Source: Dietzia timorensis (GTDB taxonomy: Bacteria > Actinomycetota > Actinomycetes > Mycobacteriales > Mycobacteriaceae). From it: a stretch of 8,962 bases of DNA. The stretch is from contig NZ_DYXM01000026.1 in NCBI RefSeq assembly GCF_020742175.1, positions 1 to 8,962 of the forward strand, read 5' to 3'. The position numbers were made by a program, and so were the translations under genes. Below, piece after piece: positions 1 through 5,792 of this stretch. The notes beneath the pieces are model-generated. The model was not told the origin of the DNA. It was given only the letters and a program-made list of their open reading frames with translations, and did not search any database. The stretch's first letter is position 1. Each line of letters starts with the position of its first letter.

Positions 1-2
1 AC

Positions 3-236
3 CCCGACGGGCTATACGCGGCCGAGTTCGACACGATGATCACAAATCTCGACGCCAACGAGGCGAAGGGAATCTCCACACAGGAGCTCGTCGCCGAGCT
101 GTTCAAGGCGATCGACGATAAGCGCCCGGCCAGTTTCTACGCGGCCGGCTCGTCCGCGCCGTTCGCGTTCTCGGCACAGCGGGCGCTGCCGCTGGAGATC
201 ATGCAGAACCTCGTCCACCGCAAGCACGGGCTGTAG
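3..236 (+). CDS. C-terminal end of a probable short-chain dehydrogenase/reductase (partial, 5' end outside window)
   Basis: The reading frame is open from the left window edge (first full codon at 3) to a TAG at 234-236, giving the last 77 residues of a protein. The segment has an acidic/aromatic stretch (YAAEFDTMITNLDANEA), a helix with QELVAELFKAIDDKRPASFY, and a tail with ALPLEIMQNLVHRK. This resembles the C-terminal substrate loop and final helices of classical SDR oxidoreductases, where a helix such as ELVAELFKAI is followed by 'RP..YY..G' and a hydrophobic cap. The Rossmann fold and the YxxxK catalytic motif would lie outside the window, so the family call rests on C-terminal resemblance only. 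An internal ATG at 36 is not a credible start because the frame continues upstream with matching character. The next gene starts 55 bp downstream on the same strand. Confidence 0.55.
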   Translation, partial: PDGLYAAEFDTMITNLDANEAKGISTQELVAELFKAIDDKRPASFYAAGSSAPFAFSAQRALPLEIMQNLVHRKHGL

Positions 237-245
237 CCGCGCGAC

Positions 246-286
246 TACACTGGGCCGAAATTCGCAATCCCGCGCGATAAAAGGAG
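246..286 (+). promoter_or_regulatory. Possible -10 element and Shine-Dalgarno ahead of the DoxX-like gene
   Basis: A TACACT hexamer (246-251) fits the actinobacterial TAnnnT -10 pattern. An AAGGAG ribosome site (281-286) lies 5 nt before the ATG at 292. The ribosome site is clear. The -10 has no convincing -35 partner, so co-transcription with the upstream dehydrogenase remains possible. Confidence 0.4.
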
Positions 287-291
287 CTCAC

Positions 292-705
292 ATGACCGCA
301 CTCACCCTCGCCCACACCGCCATCCTCGGCGCCGCGTTCGGCGGAGCCGGGTACGCCAAGGTCTCCGAGCAGGAGGCGATGGTCGAGTCGGCGAAGCACC
401 TCGGCTACTCCTTCGACGAGTTTCAGCTCATCGGCGCGGCCGAGCTCGCGGGCGTGGGTGGTCTCGTCGTAGGCAACAAGTTCCCGCTTGTCGGGGCCGC
501 CAGTTCGGCTGCCCTCGCCACGACCATGGCGCTCGCCGTCAATGAGCACATCCGCGCCGGCGACGAAGCCAAGGTGTACGCCGCCCCTGCGGTCCTCTGC
601 GCGTTGTCGGCCACCGCAACGCTTGCCTTCCTGTCCGCAGCCGGCAAGAAGCGCAAGGAGAAGAAGGAAGCGAAGCGGGCCAAGAAGTCCGCCAAGAAGA
701 ACTAG
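292..705 (+). CDS. DoxX-like small integral membrane protein
   Basis: The gene encodes 137 residues, with four hydrophobic segments at about 2-20, 44-61, 64-83 and 95-116. It resembles the DoxX_2/DoxX-like family: the first helix ends in GYAKV, then comes an amphipathic stretch with HLGYSFDEF, then a helix beginning IGAAELAGVGGL, and a loop NEHIRAGDEAK before the fourth helix. These correspond to the family's 'KL...lGyp..f...iG..ElaGa..L' and 'HLR.GD' patterns. The molecular function of this family is mostly unknown; some relatives work with oxidoreductases or thiol systems at the membrane. The last 20 residues hold ten lysines and two arginines and form a strongly basic tail, presumably cytoplasmic. 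The start is fixed by the AAGGAG site 5 nt upstream. The gene converges on the MocR gene, with 19 bp between stop codons. Confidence 0.75.
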   Translation: MTALTLAHTAILGAAFGGAGYAKVSEQEAMVESAKHLGYSFDEFQLIGAAELAGVGGLVVGNKFPLVGAASSAALATTMALAVNEHIRAGDEAKVYAAPAVLCALSATATLAFLSAAGKKRKEKKEAKRAKKSAKKN

Positions 706-724
706 CTCCGCTCCCTCACCCCGA

Positions 725-2215
725 TCATTCGCCTCGGCGTTCGGCGAGCGCGCGAACATGCGCGCCGAACGCCGAGGCGAATTCGCGCGCTCCCCCGCCC
801 GGCAGCCTCGAATAATTCAGTATGACGCCGGACAACGGGAACCTCGTGGACTGCGAACTCAGCGCGCGTACCCGCCAGCCGTCGCCTTCGAGCGCCACCA
901 CCAGCGCATCGTCGTCCACGCCCGGCGTGAGCACGCACAAATGCAGGCCCGCCTCGACCCCGACGATCTCCACGCCCTCGCCTGCCTCGCCGCCTAGACG
1001 CCCAAGCCCCGCGAGTTCCGCCCGAAGCGCCGCCACGAGCCGCGCGCGCCGGTCGGAATACACGCGCGCCGCCCTCGACAAATGTCGATTCATCGCGCCG
1101 TCGGAAATGAACGCGGCTAGTGCCTCCGCCGGCAGCGCAGACGGCCCGCGCCTGTGCACCGCCAGCCATCGCCGCAGCTCCCTGCGCAGGTATTCCGGCG
1201 CCACGCACCACGCAACGCGCAGGTCCGGCGCCACCGATTTCGACGAGGTTCCCACGTACGCCACGTGCCCCTCGGCCCCGGGCAGCGTCGCCAGCGCGGG
1301 CAGCGGCGCGACCCCGTAGCGGTATTCACCGTCGTAGTCGTCCTCGATAATCAGCGATCCCGTCGCGCGCGCCCATCGCACGAGAGCGACCCGCCGCTCC
1401 ACGCTCATCCGGTGGCCGAGCGGATACTGATGCGCCGGCGTCACAAAAACGATCGACCGCCGCCGCCCGAGCCGCGCCGCGTCAAGTCCCTCCGCCTCGG
1501 CGGGATGAAGCTGCACGTCCAGCCCGGCCTCGCGCGCCATGAGCAGCGCACCGCGGTAGCCGGGGTCTTCGTGGTGGAACGCGACCGCATCCCCTTCTTC
1601 TGCCGCGCCCCCAGCCTCAGCGCAGAACGCCGCACACAGCGCCGCCACCGCGGAGCGCGAGCTGTCGAACAGCAGCGGGTCGGCCGCCTGCAATCCCCGA
1701 TGACGTCGCAGGTGCCCGCGCAACTCGCGTCGCAGATTCGCGCTCGGTTCTTCCCACGGGTTGACGCCGACGAGCGACGCCCCTGCGGCCGCGCGCACCG
1801 CCCGCCGCCACGCCTTCTCGTCGACGAGCGTCGCATCTGGAATCCCCGGCCGCAGATCCCGCGGACTCCGCGCCCGCCCGGGTTCGGGCGCCGCCGGCGC
1901 TGCGGGTTCGGGTCGTCCTCGGGCCCGAGCACCCGCACGAGCACCCGCCCGCGCGGCTTGCCCGGCGCCGTCGCTCACCCGCGTCCCCGAGCCTGCGCGC
2001 GTGGAAATGAACCCTGCCGCCGAGAGCTCGTCGTACGCACGCACGATCGTCCCGCGCGACAGGCCCGTCTGCGCCGCAAGCGCGCGCGAGGCGGGCAGCC
2101 AGTCGCCGTCGCCGAGCGCGCCCGCGGCGATCTGCGCGACCACTGCGTCCACGACATCCGGGGCCGAGGAGACCTCGCCCAACGCCAAGTGCACGTGCCG
2201 CGTCGTCCTACTCAT
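725..2215 (-). CDS. MocR/PdxR-type transcriptional regulator (GntR winged helix + fold-type I aminotransferase-like domain)
   Basis: The ATG start at 2215 gives 496 residues; an in-frame GTG at 2230 would add five (501). Positions below use the 501 form. Residues about 20-87 are a GntR winged helix, with LPASRALAAQTGLSRGTIVR and a wing GFISTRAGSGTRV. Residues about 88-125 are an Ala/Arg/Pro/Gly linker. From about 126 on is an aminotransferase-like domain with TPAHQYPLGHRMS, IIEDDYDGEYRY (Asp297/298) and GTSSKSVAPDLR, whose Lys331 is the expected PLP Schiff-base lysine. NYSRL near 472-476 holds a candidate C-terminal carboxylate-binding Arg475. The family (PdxR, GabR, TauR) senses PLP or amino-acid aldimines and usually controls divergent genes; here the divergent neighbour is alaA. 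The cofactor lysine is intact, so PLP binding is likely. The specific ligand cannot be read. The duplicated start region makes the exact N-terminus uncertain. Confidence 0.85.
   Translation of the reverse strand: MSRTTRHVHLALGEVSSAPDVVDAVVAQIAAGALGDGDWLPASRALAAQTGLSRGTIVRAYDELSAAGFISTRAGSGTRVSDGAGQAARAGARAGARARGRPEPAAPAAPEPGRARSPRDLRPGIPDATLVDEKAWRRAVRAAAGASLVGVNPWEEPSANLRRELRGHLRRHRGLQAADPLLFDSSRSAVAALCAAFCAEAGGAAEEGDAVAFHHEDPGYRGALLMAREAGLDVQLHPAEAEGLDAARLGRRRSIVFVTPAHQYPLGHRMSVERRVALVRWARATGSLIIEDDYDGEYRYGVAPLPALATLPGAEGHVAYVGTSSKSVAPDLRVAWCVAPEYLRRELRRWLAVHRRGPSALPAEALAAFISDGAMNRHLSRAARVYSDRRARLVAALRAELAGLGRLGGEAGEGVEIVGVEAGLHLCVLTPGVDDDALVVALEGDGWRVRALSSQSTRFPLSGVILNYSRLPGGGAREFASAFGAHVRALAERRGE
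727..782. repeat. Perfect 20-bp inverted repeat, 16-bp loop, at the junction of convergent genes
   Basis: The arms at 727-746 and 763-782 are exact reverse complements over 20 bp, separated by 16 bp (747-762). The structure sits inside the last codons of the minus-strand MocR gene, ending just before its TGA (725-727), and 21 bp past the DoxX-like stop. It could fold as a long GC-rich hairpin in either transcript and act as a bidirectional terminator or 3'-end stabiliser. No T-run follows on either strand, so it is not a textbook intrinsic terminator. Confidence 0.85.
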
Positions 2216-2234
2216 CTGGCGTCGTCCCACTCAT
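2201..2234 (-). repeat. 19-bp tandem duplication over the MocR start, creating a decoy ATG and mini-ORF
   Basis: On the plus strand CGTCGTCCTACTCAT (2201-2215) and CGTCGTCCCACTCAT (2220-2234) match at 14 of 15 bases with a 19-bp period. On the minus strand both copies present ATGAGT. The upstream ATG (2234) is out of frame with MocR and encodes MSGTTPDE followed by TAG (2208-2210), a stop 3 nt past the MocR ATG. A TATGCT -10-like hexamer (2241-2246) lies 6 nt before the upstream ATG, the spacing expected for a leaderless start there. Confidence 0.6.
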
Positions 2235-2357
2235 GGCGCCAGCATAGTGGTTCACGTTTTTGTGAATAATTGGACCTTCCCGCGAGTCCACTTTGCAGCC
2301 AGACTGGTCACCAGCAGCGCCCGAGCGCGCACCCGCACCACCCGCAGGAGGTCCCAC
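2235..2357. promoter_or_regulatory. Divergent MocR/alaA intergenic region with TTCAC-N6-GTGAA dyad
   Basis: This 123-bp region holds the promoters of both genes. A dyad, TTCAC (2251-2255), six bases, GTGAA (2262-2266), lies directly upstream of the TATGCT -10 candidate of the MocR gene (2241-2246), between it and a poor -35 (TTATTC). This is a position suited to an operator for autorepression. An AATAAT hexamer (2265-2270) could serve as a rightward -10 but has no good -35. An AGGAGG ribosome site (2346-2351) precedes the alaA ATG by 6 nt. Confidence 0.45.
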
Positions 2358-3584
2358 ATGCCGCAGAAGCAGTTCGCCCAGTCGACCCGTCTCGCCGACG
2401 TCACCTACGACGTGCGGGGGCCAATCCTGCAGGAGGCGGCGCGACTGGAGGCCGAGGGGCACGAGATCCTGCGCCTCAACCTCGGCAACATGTATCCCTT
2501 CGGGCTCACCGCACGCCAGGACATCGTCGACGCGGTCACCACCAGCATCGAGCCGGCAGAGGCGTATTCGGATTCCAAGGGCATCGAACCGGCGCGCCGG
2601 GCCGTGGCCGAGTACTACGCCACGTGCGGAATCCCCGACATCGACGTCGACCACATCTTCCTCGGCAACGGGGTCTCCGAGCTCATCACGCTCGCGCTGC
2701 AGGCGATCGTTAACCCGGGCGACGAGATTCTCGTGCCCGCGCCGGATTACCCGACGTGGACGGGCGCGGTGAACCTCACCGGCGGCGTCCCCGTCCACTA
2801 CCTCGCCGACGAGGCCAACGACTGGAATCCGAGCCTCGACGACATCGCCGGGAAGATCACCGATCGCACGAAGGCGCTCGTCCTGATTAATCCGAACAAC
2901 CCGACCGGGGCCGTGTACAGCGAGGACACGGTCCGCGGGATGGCGGAGCTCGCCCGACGTCATGACTTGATTCTGCTCTCGGACGAGATCTACGAGCACC
3001 TGGTATTCGAGGGCGCGACGCACCACCATGCGGCGCGGCACGCGGGCGAGGACGTGCTGTGCATGACCTTCGGAGGACTGTCGAAGTCGTTCCGCGTCTG
3101 CGGGTTCCGCGCGGGCTGGCTCGCGGTGTCGGGCCCAACCGAGCGCGCCGGCGACCTTCTCGAGGGCATCGGCCTGCTGTCCAACATGCGCGTGTGCCCG
3201 AATGTTCCGGGCCAGTACGCGATTCCCGCCGCGCTCGCGATCGGCGCGGACGAGCTGCCCGGCGTCGTCGACCCCGGCCGCTCCATCGAACGCAGGGTGA
3301 CGGCGAGCGCCGCGCTTCTCGAGGAGATCGATGGCGTCAGCTGCGTCGCCCCAAAGGGCGCCCTGTACTGCTTCGCGCGCTTCGAGCCGGACGCGTTCGA
3401 CTTCGCCGGTGACGACGATTTCGCCCTCAGCCTGCTGCGCGAGGAGCACGTGCTTGTCACGCGCGGAACCGGCTTCAACTGGCCAAACCCGGACCACTTC
3501 CGCATCGCCTGCCTGCCGGACATGGACACCCTCGCCGGCGCGATTGGAAAGATCGGCGCATTCCTGGACCGCCACCGGTTGTGA
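2358..3584 (+). CDS. alaA: Glutamate-pyruvate aminotransferase (AlaA-like, class I/II PLP-dependent aminotransferase)
   Basis: The product has 408 residues, close to the 405 of E. coli AlaA, which it resembles along its whole length. It is expected to transfer the amino group from glutamate to pyruvate to form alanine and 2-oxoglutarate, in the cytoplasm, using PLP. Visible motifs include YDVRGPILQEAARLE near the N-terminus, YSDSKGIEPAR (70-80), GNGVSEL (103-109), VPAPDYPTWT (126-135) and NPNNPTGAVYS (178-188, Asn181). Others are SDEIYEHL with Asp209/Tyr212, the Schiff-base lysine in GGLSKSFR (Lys243), FRAGW (Arg251) and Arg382 in DHFRIA, which binds the substrate carboxylate. All key catalytic residues are present. 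The start is fixed by AGGAGG 6 nt upstream. It diverges from the MocR gene and converges on arsC with 14 bp between them. One odd point is NLGNMYPFG, where E. coli AlaA has NIGNPAPFG. Confidence 0.9.
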   Translation: MPQKQFAQSTRLADVTYDVRGPILQEAARLEAEGHEILRLNLGNMYPFGLTARQDIVDAVTTSIEPAEAYSDSKGIEPARRAVAEYYATCGIPDIDVDHIFLGNGVSELITLALQAIVNPGDEILVPAPDYPTWTGAVNLTGGVPVHYLADEANDWNPSLDDIAGKITDRTKALVLINPNNPTGAVYSEDTVRGMAELARRHDLILLSDEIYEHLVFEGATHHHAARHAGEDVLCMTFGGLSKSFRVCGFRAGWLAVSGPTERAGDLLEGIGLLSNMRVCPNVPGQYAIPAALAIGADELPGVVDPGRSIERRVTASAALLEEIDGVSCVAPKGALYCFARFEPDAFDFAGDDDFALSLLREEHVLVTRGTGFNWPNPDHFRIACLPDMDTLAGAIGKIGAFLDRHRL

Positions 3585-3598
3585 ACCGAACGCCGCCT

Positions 3599-4003
3599 CT
3601 AACTCAGACGGGCCGCAAGCTCCTCCACGCGCGCGGCGATGTCATCGCGGACGAGCCGCATCCGCTCGAGCCCCTCGATCCCGCGCTGCGAGGGTTCGTC
3701 GGTCACCCAGCGTTCGACGCGCGCGAACCCCGCATCAACCTGCGCCTCAGCGCCCAGAACGATGACGTGGTCTGCGGCGGCGAGGAGCTCCGGGTTAACG
3801 GGCTTCGGCGCGCCGGCCGCGATGTCGACCCCGACCTCGGCGAGCACCTCGACCGACTCCGAATTGAGTCCGGTGCCCGGCTGTGTTCCGGCGGAGTCGA
3901 TGCGCACGCGTTTCCCCCACCGCGCCGCCATGAGTCCCGCAGCCATCTGCGATTTCCCGCTGTTGCGCACGCAGATGAACAGCACCGATGGTGTCTCGGA
4001 CAT
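3599..4003 (-). CDS. arsC: Arsenate reductase, mycothiol-dependent type (low-molecular-weight phosphatase fold)
   Basis: The product has 134 residues and the low-molecular-weight tyrosine phosphatase fold used by one class of arsenate reductases. The P-loop is C11-V-R-N-S-G-K17-S, followed by QMAAGLM; then come RIDSAGTQPGTGLN, VILGAEAQVD and ERWVTDEP. Two features stand out. The canonical CX5R arginine is lysine, and Cys11 is the only cysteine, so the three-cysteine thioredoxin-linked route of S. aureus ArsC is impossible. This fits the Corynebacterium glutamicum ArsC1/ArsC2 class, which forms an arseno-mycothiol adduct that mycoredoxin resolves. The family assignment is from memory of those sequences. 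The start at 4003 has an AAGGGGA site upstream; an open extension to 4156 is overlap into acr3. It is the last gene of the ars operon, 31 bp after acr3. A general phosphatase role is a less likely alternative. Confidence 0.85.
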   Translation of the reverse strand: MSETPSVLFICVRNSGKSQMAAGLMAARWGKRVRIDSAGTQPGTGLNSESVEVLAEVGVDIAAGAPKPVNPELLAAADHVIVLGAEAQVDAGFARVERWVTDEPSQRGIEGLERMRLVRDDIAARVEELAARLS

Positions 4004-4034
4004 GGGCTTTCCCCTTCGATCCAGCGTGAGTGGC

Positions 4035-5123
4035 TCAGTAGTTGGCGCGAGTCGGCGACTCGAATTTCGTGCGCAGACGCGACCGCAATGCCAGCGACAC
4101 GTAGACGAGGCCGACAAGCACGGGCACCTCGATGAGCGGCCCGACGACTCCTGCAAGCGCCTGTCCCGACGTCGCTCCGAACGTTCCGATGGCGACCGCG
4201 ATGGCGAGTTCGAAATTGTTTCCCGCCGCCGTGAACGCGAGCGTGGTCGTGCGCTCGTAGCTCATGCGGAGCGCGATGCCGACCGCGAATCCGCCTCCCC
4301 ACATGAGTGCGAAGTACGCCAGCAGCGGCAACGCGATCCGCGCGACGTCGAGTGGGCGGTCGATGATCTGATCGCCCTGGAGCGAGAACAGGATCACGAT
4401 CGTGAAGAGCAGGCCGTAGAGCGCCCACGGGCCGACCTTCGGCAGGAAGCGCTCCTCGTACCACTCGCGGCCGCGGACGCGTTCGCCGAGGAATCGGCTC
4501 AAAAACCCCGCGACCAGCGGGATCCCGAGAAAGATCAGCACCGATTTCGCGATCGTCCAGGGCGAGACGTCGAGAGTCGCCTGGTCAAGACCGAGCCAGC
4601 CCGGCAGGACCGAGAGGTAGAACCACCCCAGCACCGCGAACATGACGACCTGGAAGATCGAGTTGATCGCGACGAGCACCGCCGCGGCTTCGCGATCCCC
4701 ACAGGCGAGGTCGTTCCAGATGATGACCATCGCGATGCAGCGCGCGAGCCCGACGATGATGAGGCCGGTGCGATATTCCGGAAGATCGGGCAGCATCAGC
4801 CACGCGAGCGCGAACATCAGCAGCGGGCCGAGAACCCAGTTGAGCATCAGCGACGCGATGAGAAGGCGCCTGTCGCTGGTCACGGAATCGATCCGGTCGA
4901 ACCGAACCTTCGCGAGCACCGGGTACATCATCACAAGCAGCCCGAGGGCGATCGGGAGCGAAACGCCGTCGATCTCGACCGCGCCGACCGCGGAATCGAA
5001 CCCCGGGACGAGGCGCCCGAGCGCGAGACCCGCAATCATCGCCACACCGATCCACACCGGAAGGTAGCGGTCGGTGGTGGACAACCTCGCGGCCTCGGGC
5101 TGCGGTGCTTCCGGCGCCGTCAT
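4035..5123 (-). CDS. acr3: Arsenite efflux permease, ACR3 family
   Basis: The product has 362 residues with about ten hydrophobic helices, typical of ACR3 carriers (bile acid/Na+ symporter superfamily), which export As(OH)3 across the inner membrane using the proton gradient. Two residues known to be essential in the C. glutamicum protein are at the same numbers here: Cys129 in GLARCIAMVIIWNDLA and Glu305 in TAAGNNFELAIAVA. Other family blocks are MMYPVLAKVRFD (65-76), LNWVLGPLLMF (94-104), GIPLVAGFLSR (200-210) and GPLIEVPVLVGLVY (328-341). The chosen ATG at 5123 overlaps the arsR stop as ATGA, with a GGAG site 8 nt upstream; a longer frame to 5219 lies inside arsR and has unrelated composition. 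Coupled translation with arsR is likely. No fused reductase domain is present. Confidence 0.95.
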   Translation of the reverse strand: MTAPEAPQPEAARLSTTDRYLPVWIGVAMIAGLALGRLVPGFDSAVGAVEIDGVSLPIALGLLVMMYPVLAKVRFDRIDSVTSDRRLLIASLMLNWVLGPLLMFALAWLMLPDLPEYRTGLIIVGLARCIAMVIIWNDLACGDREAAAVLVAINSIFQVVMFAVLGWFYLSVLPGWLGLDQATLDVSPWTIAKSVLIFLGIPLVAGFLSRFLGERVRGREWYEERFLPKVGPWALYGLLFTIVILFSLQGDQIIDRPLDVARIALPLLAYFALMWGGGFAVGIALRMSYERTTTLAFTAAGNNFELAIAVAIGTFGATSGQALAGVVGPLIEVPVLVGLVYVSLALRSRLRTKFESPTRANY

Positions 5124-5497
5124 GAAGCGATCTCCGCAGCGCCCGCGGCAACTCCTGCACCCGCGAGAGCTCCGAGGAGTTCGCCGGTCGCCGCATGCTC
5201 CACGCGGTAATGCACCCATGTCCCACGCCGCTCAGAGGCGACCAGCCCCGATTCCCTGAGTACCCGGAGGTGGTGCGAGATGGTGGGCTGGGAAACGTCG
5301 ACGAACGGCGCGAGATCACACACGCACGCTTCTCCCCCGGCGTGGCTCGCGATCACGCTGAACAGCTGCAGCCGCACCGGGTCCGCGAGCGCCTTGAACA
5401 TCCCGGCCCGACGCGCGGCCTCGTCCGCCGAGAGCGGTTCGTGCACGAGAGGGGAACATCGCACGGCGGCGTCTGCACCTCGATCTTGATTCGACAT
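5120..5497 (-). CDS. arsR: ArsR/SmtB-family arsenic-responsive repressor
   Basis: The product has 125 residues and a winged-helix fold. MFKALADPVRLQLFSVI (33-49) is the typical second helix. ACVCDLAPFVDVSQPTISHHLRVLRESGLV (57-86) holds the metalloid-binding CxC at Cys58/Cys60 in the same place as E. coli ArsR Cys32/Cys34, followed by the recognition helix. ERRGTWVHYRV (89-99) is the wing. A further cysteine, Cys14 in the N-terminal extension, could give a third thiol ligand; this is inference. The protein should repress its own operon and release DNA on binding As(III) or Sb(III). It is the first gene of arsR-acr3-arsC and overlaps acr3 by 4 bp (ATGA). No Shine-Dalgarno is visible before the ATG at 5497, so the mRNA may be leaderless. 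Confidence 0.93.
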   Translation of the reverse strand: MSNQDRGADAAVRCSPLVHEPLSADEAARRAGMFKALADPVRLQLFSVIASHAGGEACVCDLAPFVDVSQPTISHHLRVLRESGLVASERRGTWVHYRVEHAATGELLGALAGAGVAAGAAEIAS

Positions 5498-5521
5498 ACA
5501 TCTATATTGACAGACATCGAA
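5493..5521 (-). promoter_or_regulatory. Probable ars promoter/operator with direct repeats, possibly leaderless
   Basis: Two direct repeats, GACATACATC (5493-5502) and GACAGACATC (5509-5518), match at 9 of 10 bases with a 16-bp period and flank an AT-rich core TATATT (5503-5508). Outer TTCGA (5490-5494) and TCGAA (5517-5521) are inverted. On the minus strand CAATAT ends 6 nt before the arsR ATG, fitting a -10 for a leaderless transcript; no good -35 is seen. Position and AT-richness fit an ArsR-controlled promoter. Confidence 0.45.
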
Positions 5522-5563
5522 TTAGCGAACGAATCACCCCACCCATGACGTCGGACGCCGGTG

Positions 5564-5579
5564 TTCACTCGACGGTGAA
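5564..5579. repeat. TTCAC-N6-GTGAA dyad over the XRE stop codon
   Basis: TTCAC (5564-5568) and GTGAA (5575-5579) flank six bases. The same ten fixed bases with the same spacing occur in the MocR/alaA promoter region at 2251-2266. This copy lies 67 bp upstream of the arsR start and within the XRE gene's last codons, so it may be chance. Confidence 0.35.
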
Positions 5580-5792
5580 TAGATCCCCCGGCTGGCAATT
5601 GAGCGCCTCGCACAGCGCGGCGAGCGTCGAGAACCGGACGGCTTTCGCGCGATTGTTCTTGAGCACCGAGAGATTCACCGGGGTAACCCCTACCTGCTCG
5701 GCGAGAGCCGCCAACGTGATGCCACGCTCGGCGACCAACCGGTCGATGTGGCACACAACTCCCGGGGTTCCAAGTTCGTCAGACGAGACCAT
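5565..5792 (-). CDS. YozG-like XRE-family transcriptional regulator
   Basis: The product has 75 residues, almost all of it a single Cro/C1-type helix-turn-helix: IDRLVAERGITLAALAEQVGVTPVNLSVLKNNRAKAVRFSTLAALCEALNCQPGDLF at about 16-72. This matches the small YozG-type regulators, which share the pattern 'MxLSILKNGKAKAIRFSTLEAICKALDCQPGD'. No effector domain is present. The start ATG at 5792 has AGGAGG with a 6-nt spacer, and that site lies within the end of the upstream DUF2975-like gene, which it overlaps by 14 bp, so translation is probably coupled. DUF2975 and YozG-like genes are commonly found together; the membrane protein may sense a signal and control the regulator, but the signal is unknown. 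The likely target is the dyad array at 6336-6380. Its stop codon lies in a TTCAC-N6-GTGAA dyad. Confidence 0.85.
   Translation of the reverse strand: MVSSDELGTPGVVCHIDRLVAERGITLAALAEQVGVTPVNLSVLKNNRAKAVRFSTLAALCEALNCQPGDLFTVE

Noticed and set aside
727..782. Textbook intrinsic terminator for the DoxX-like or MocR gene
   Set aside because: The stem is excellent, but no T-run follows on either strand, so it is listed as a repeat with possible 3'-end function rather than as a terminator.
1154..2269. 371-codon open frame on the plus strand opposite the MocR gene
   Set aside because: The Arg/Pro-rich translation has no recognisable domain and MocR motifs are clear on the other strand.
2208..3575. 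455-codon open frame on the minus strand opposite alaA
   Set aside because: It is the mirror of alaA in GC-rich DNA; alaA has the ribosome site and all catalytic motifs, and this translation resembles no family. Only its last 8 codons (MSGTTPDE) are of interest, as the mini-ORF near the MocR start.
3639..5210. 523-codon open frame on the plus strand across the arsenic operon
   Set aside because: It is rich in Arg, Glu, Asp and His and antisense to three well-recognised genes, which is the usual shadow pattern.
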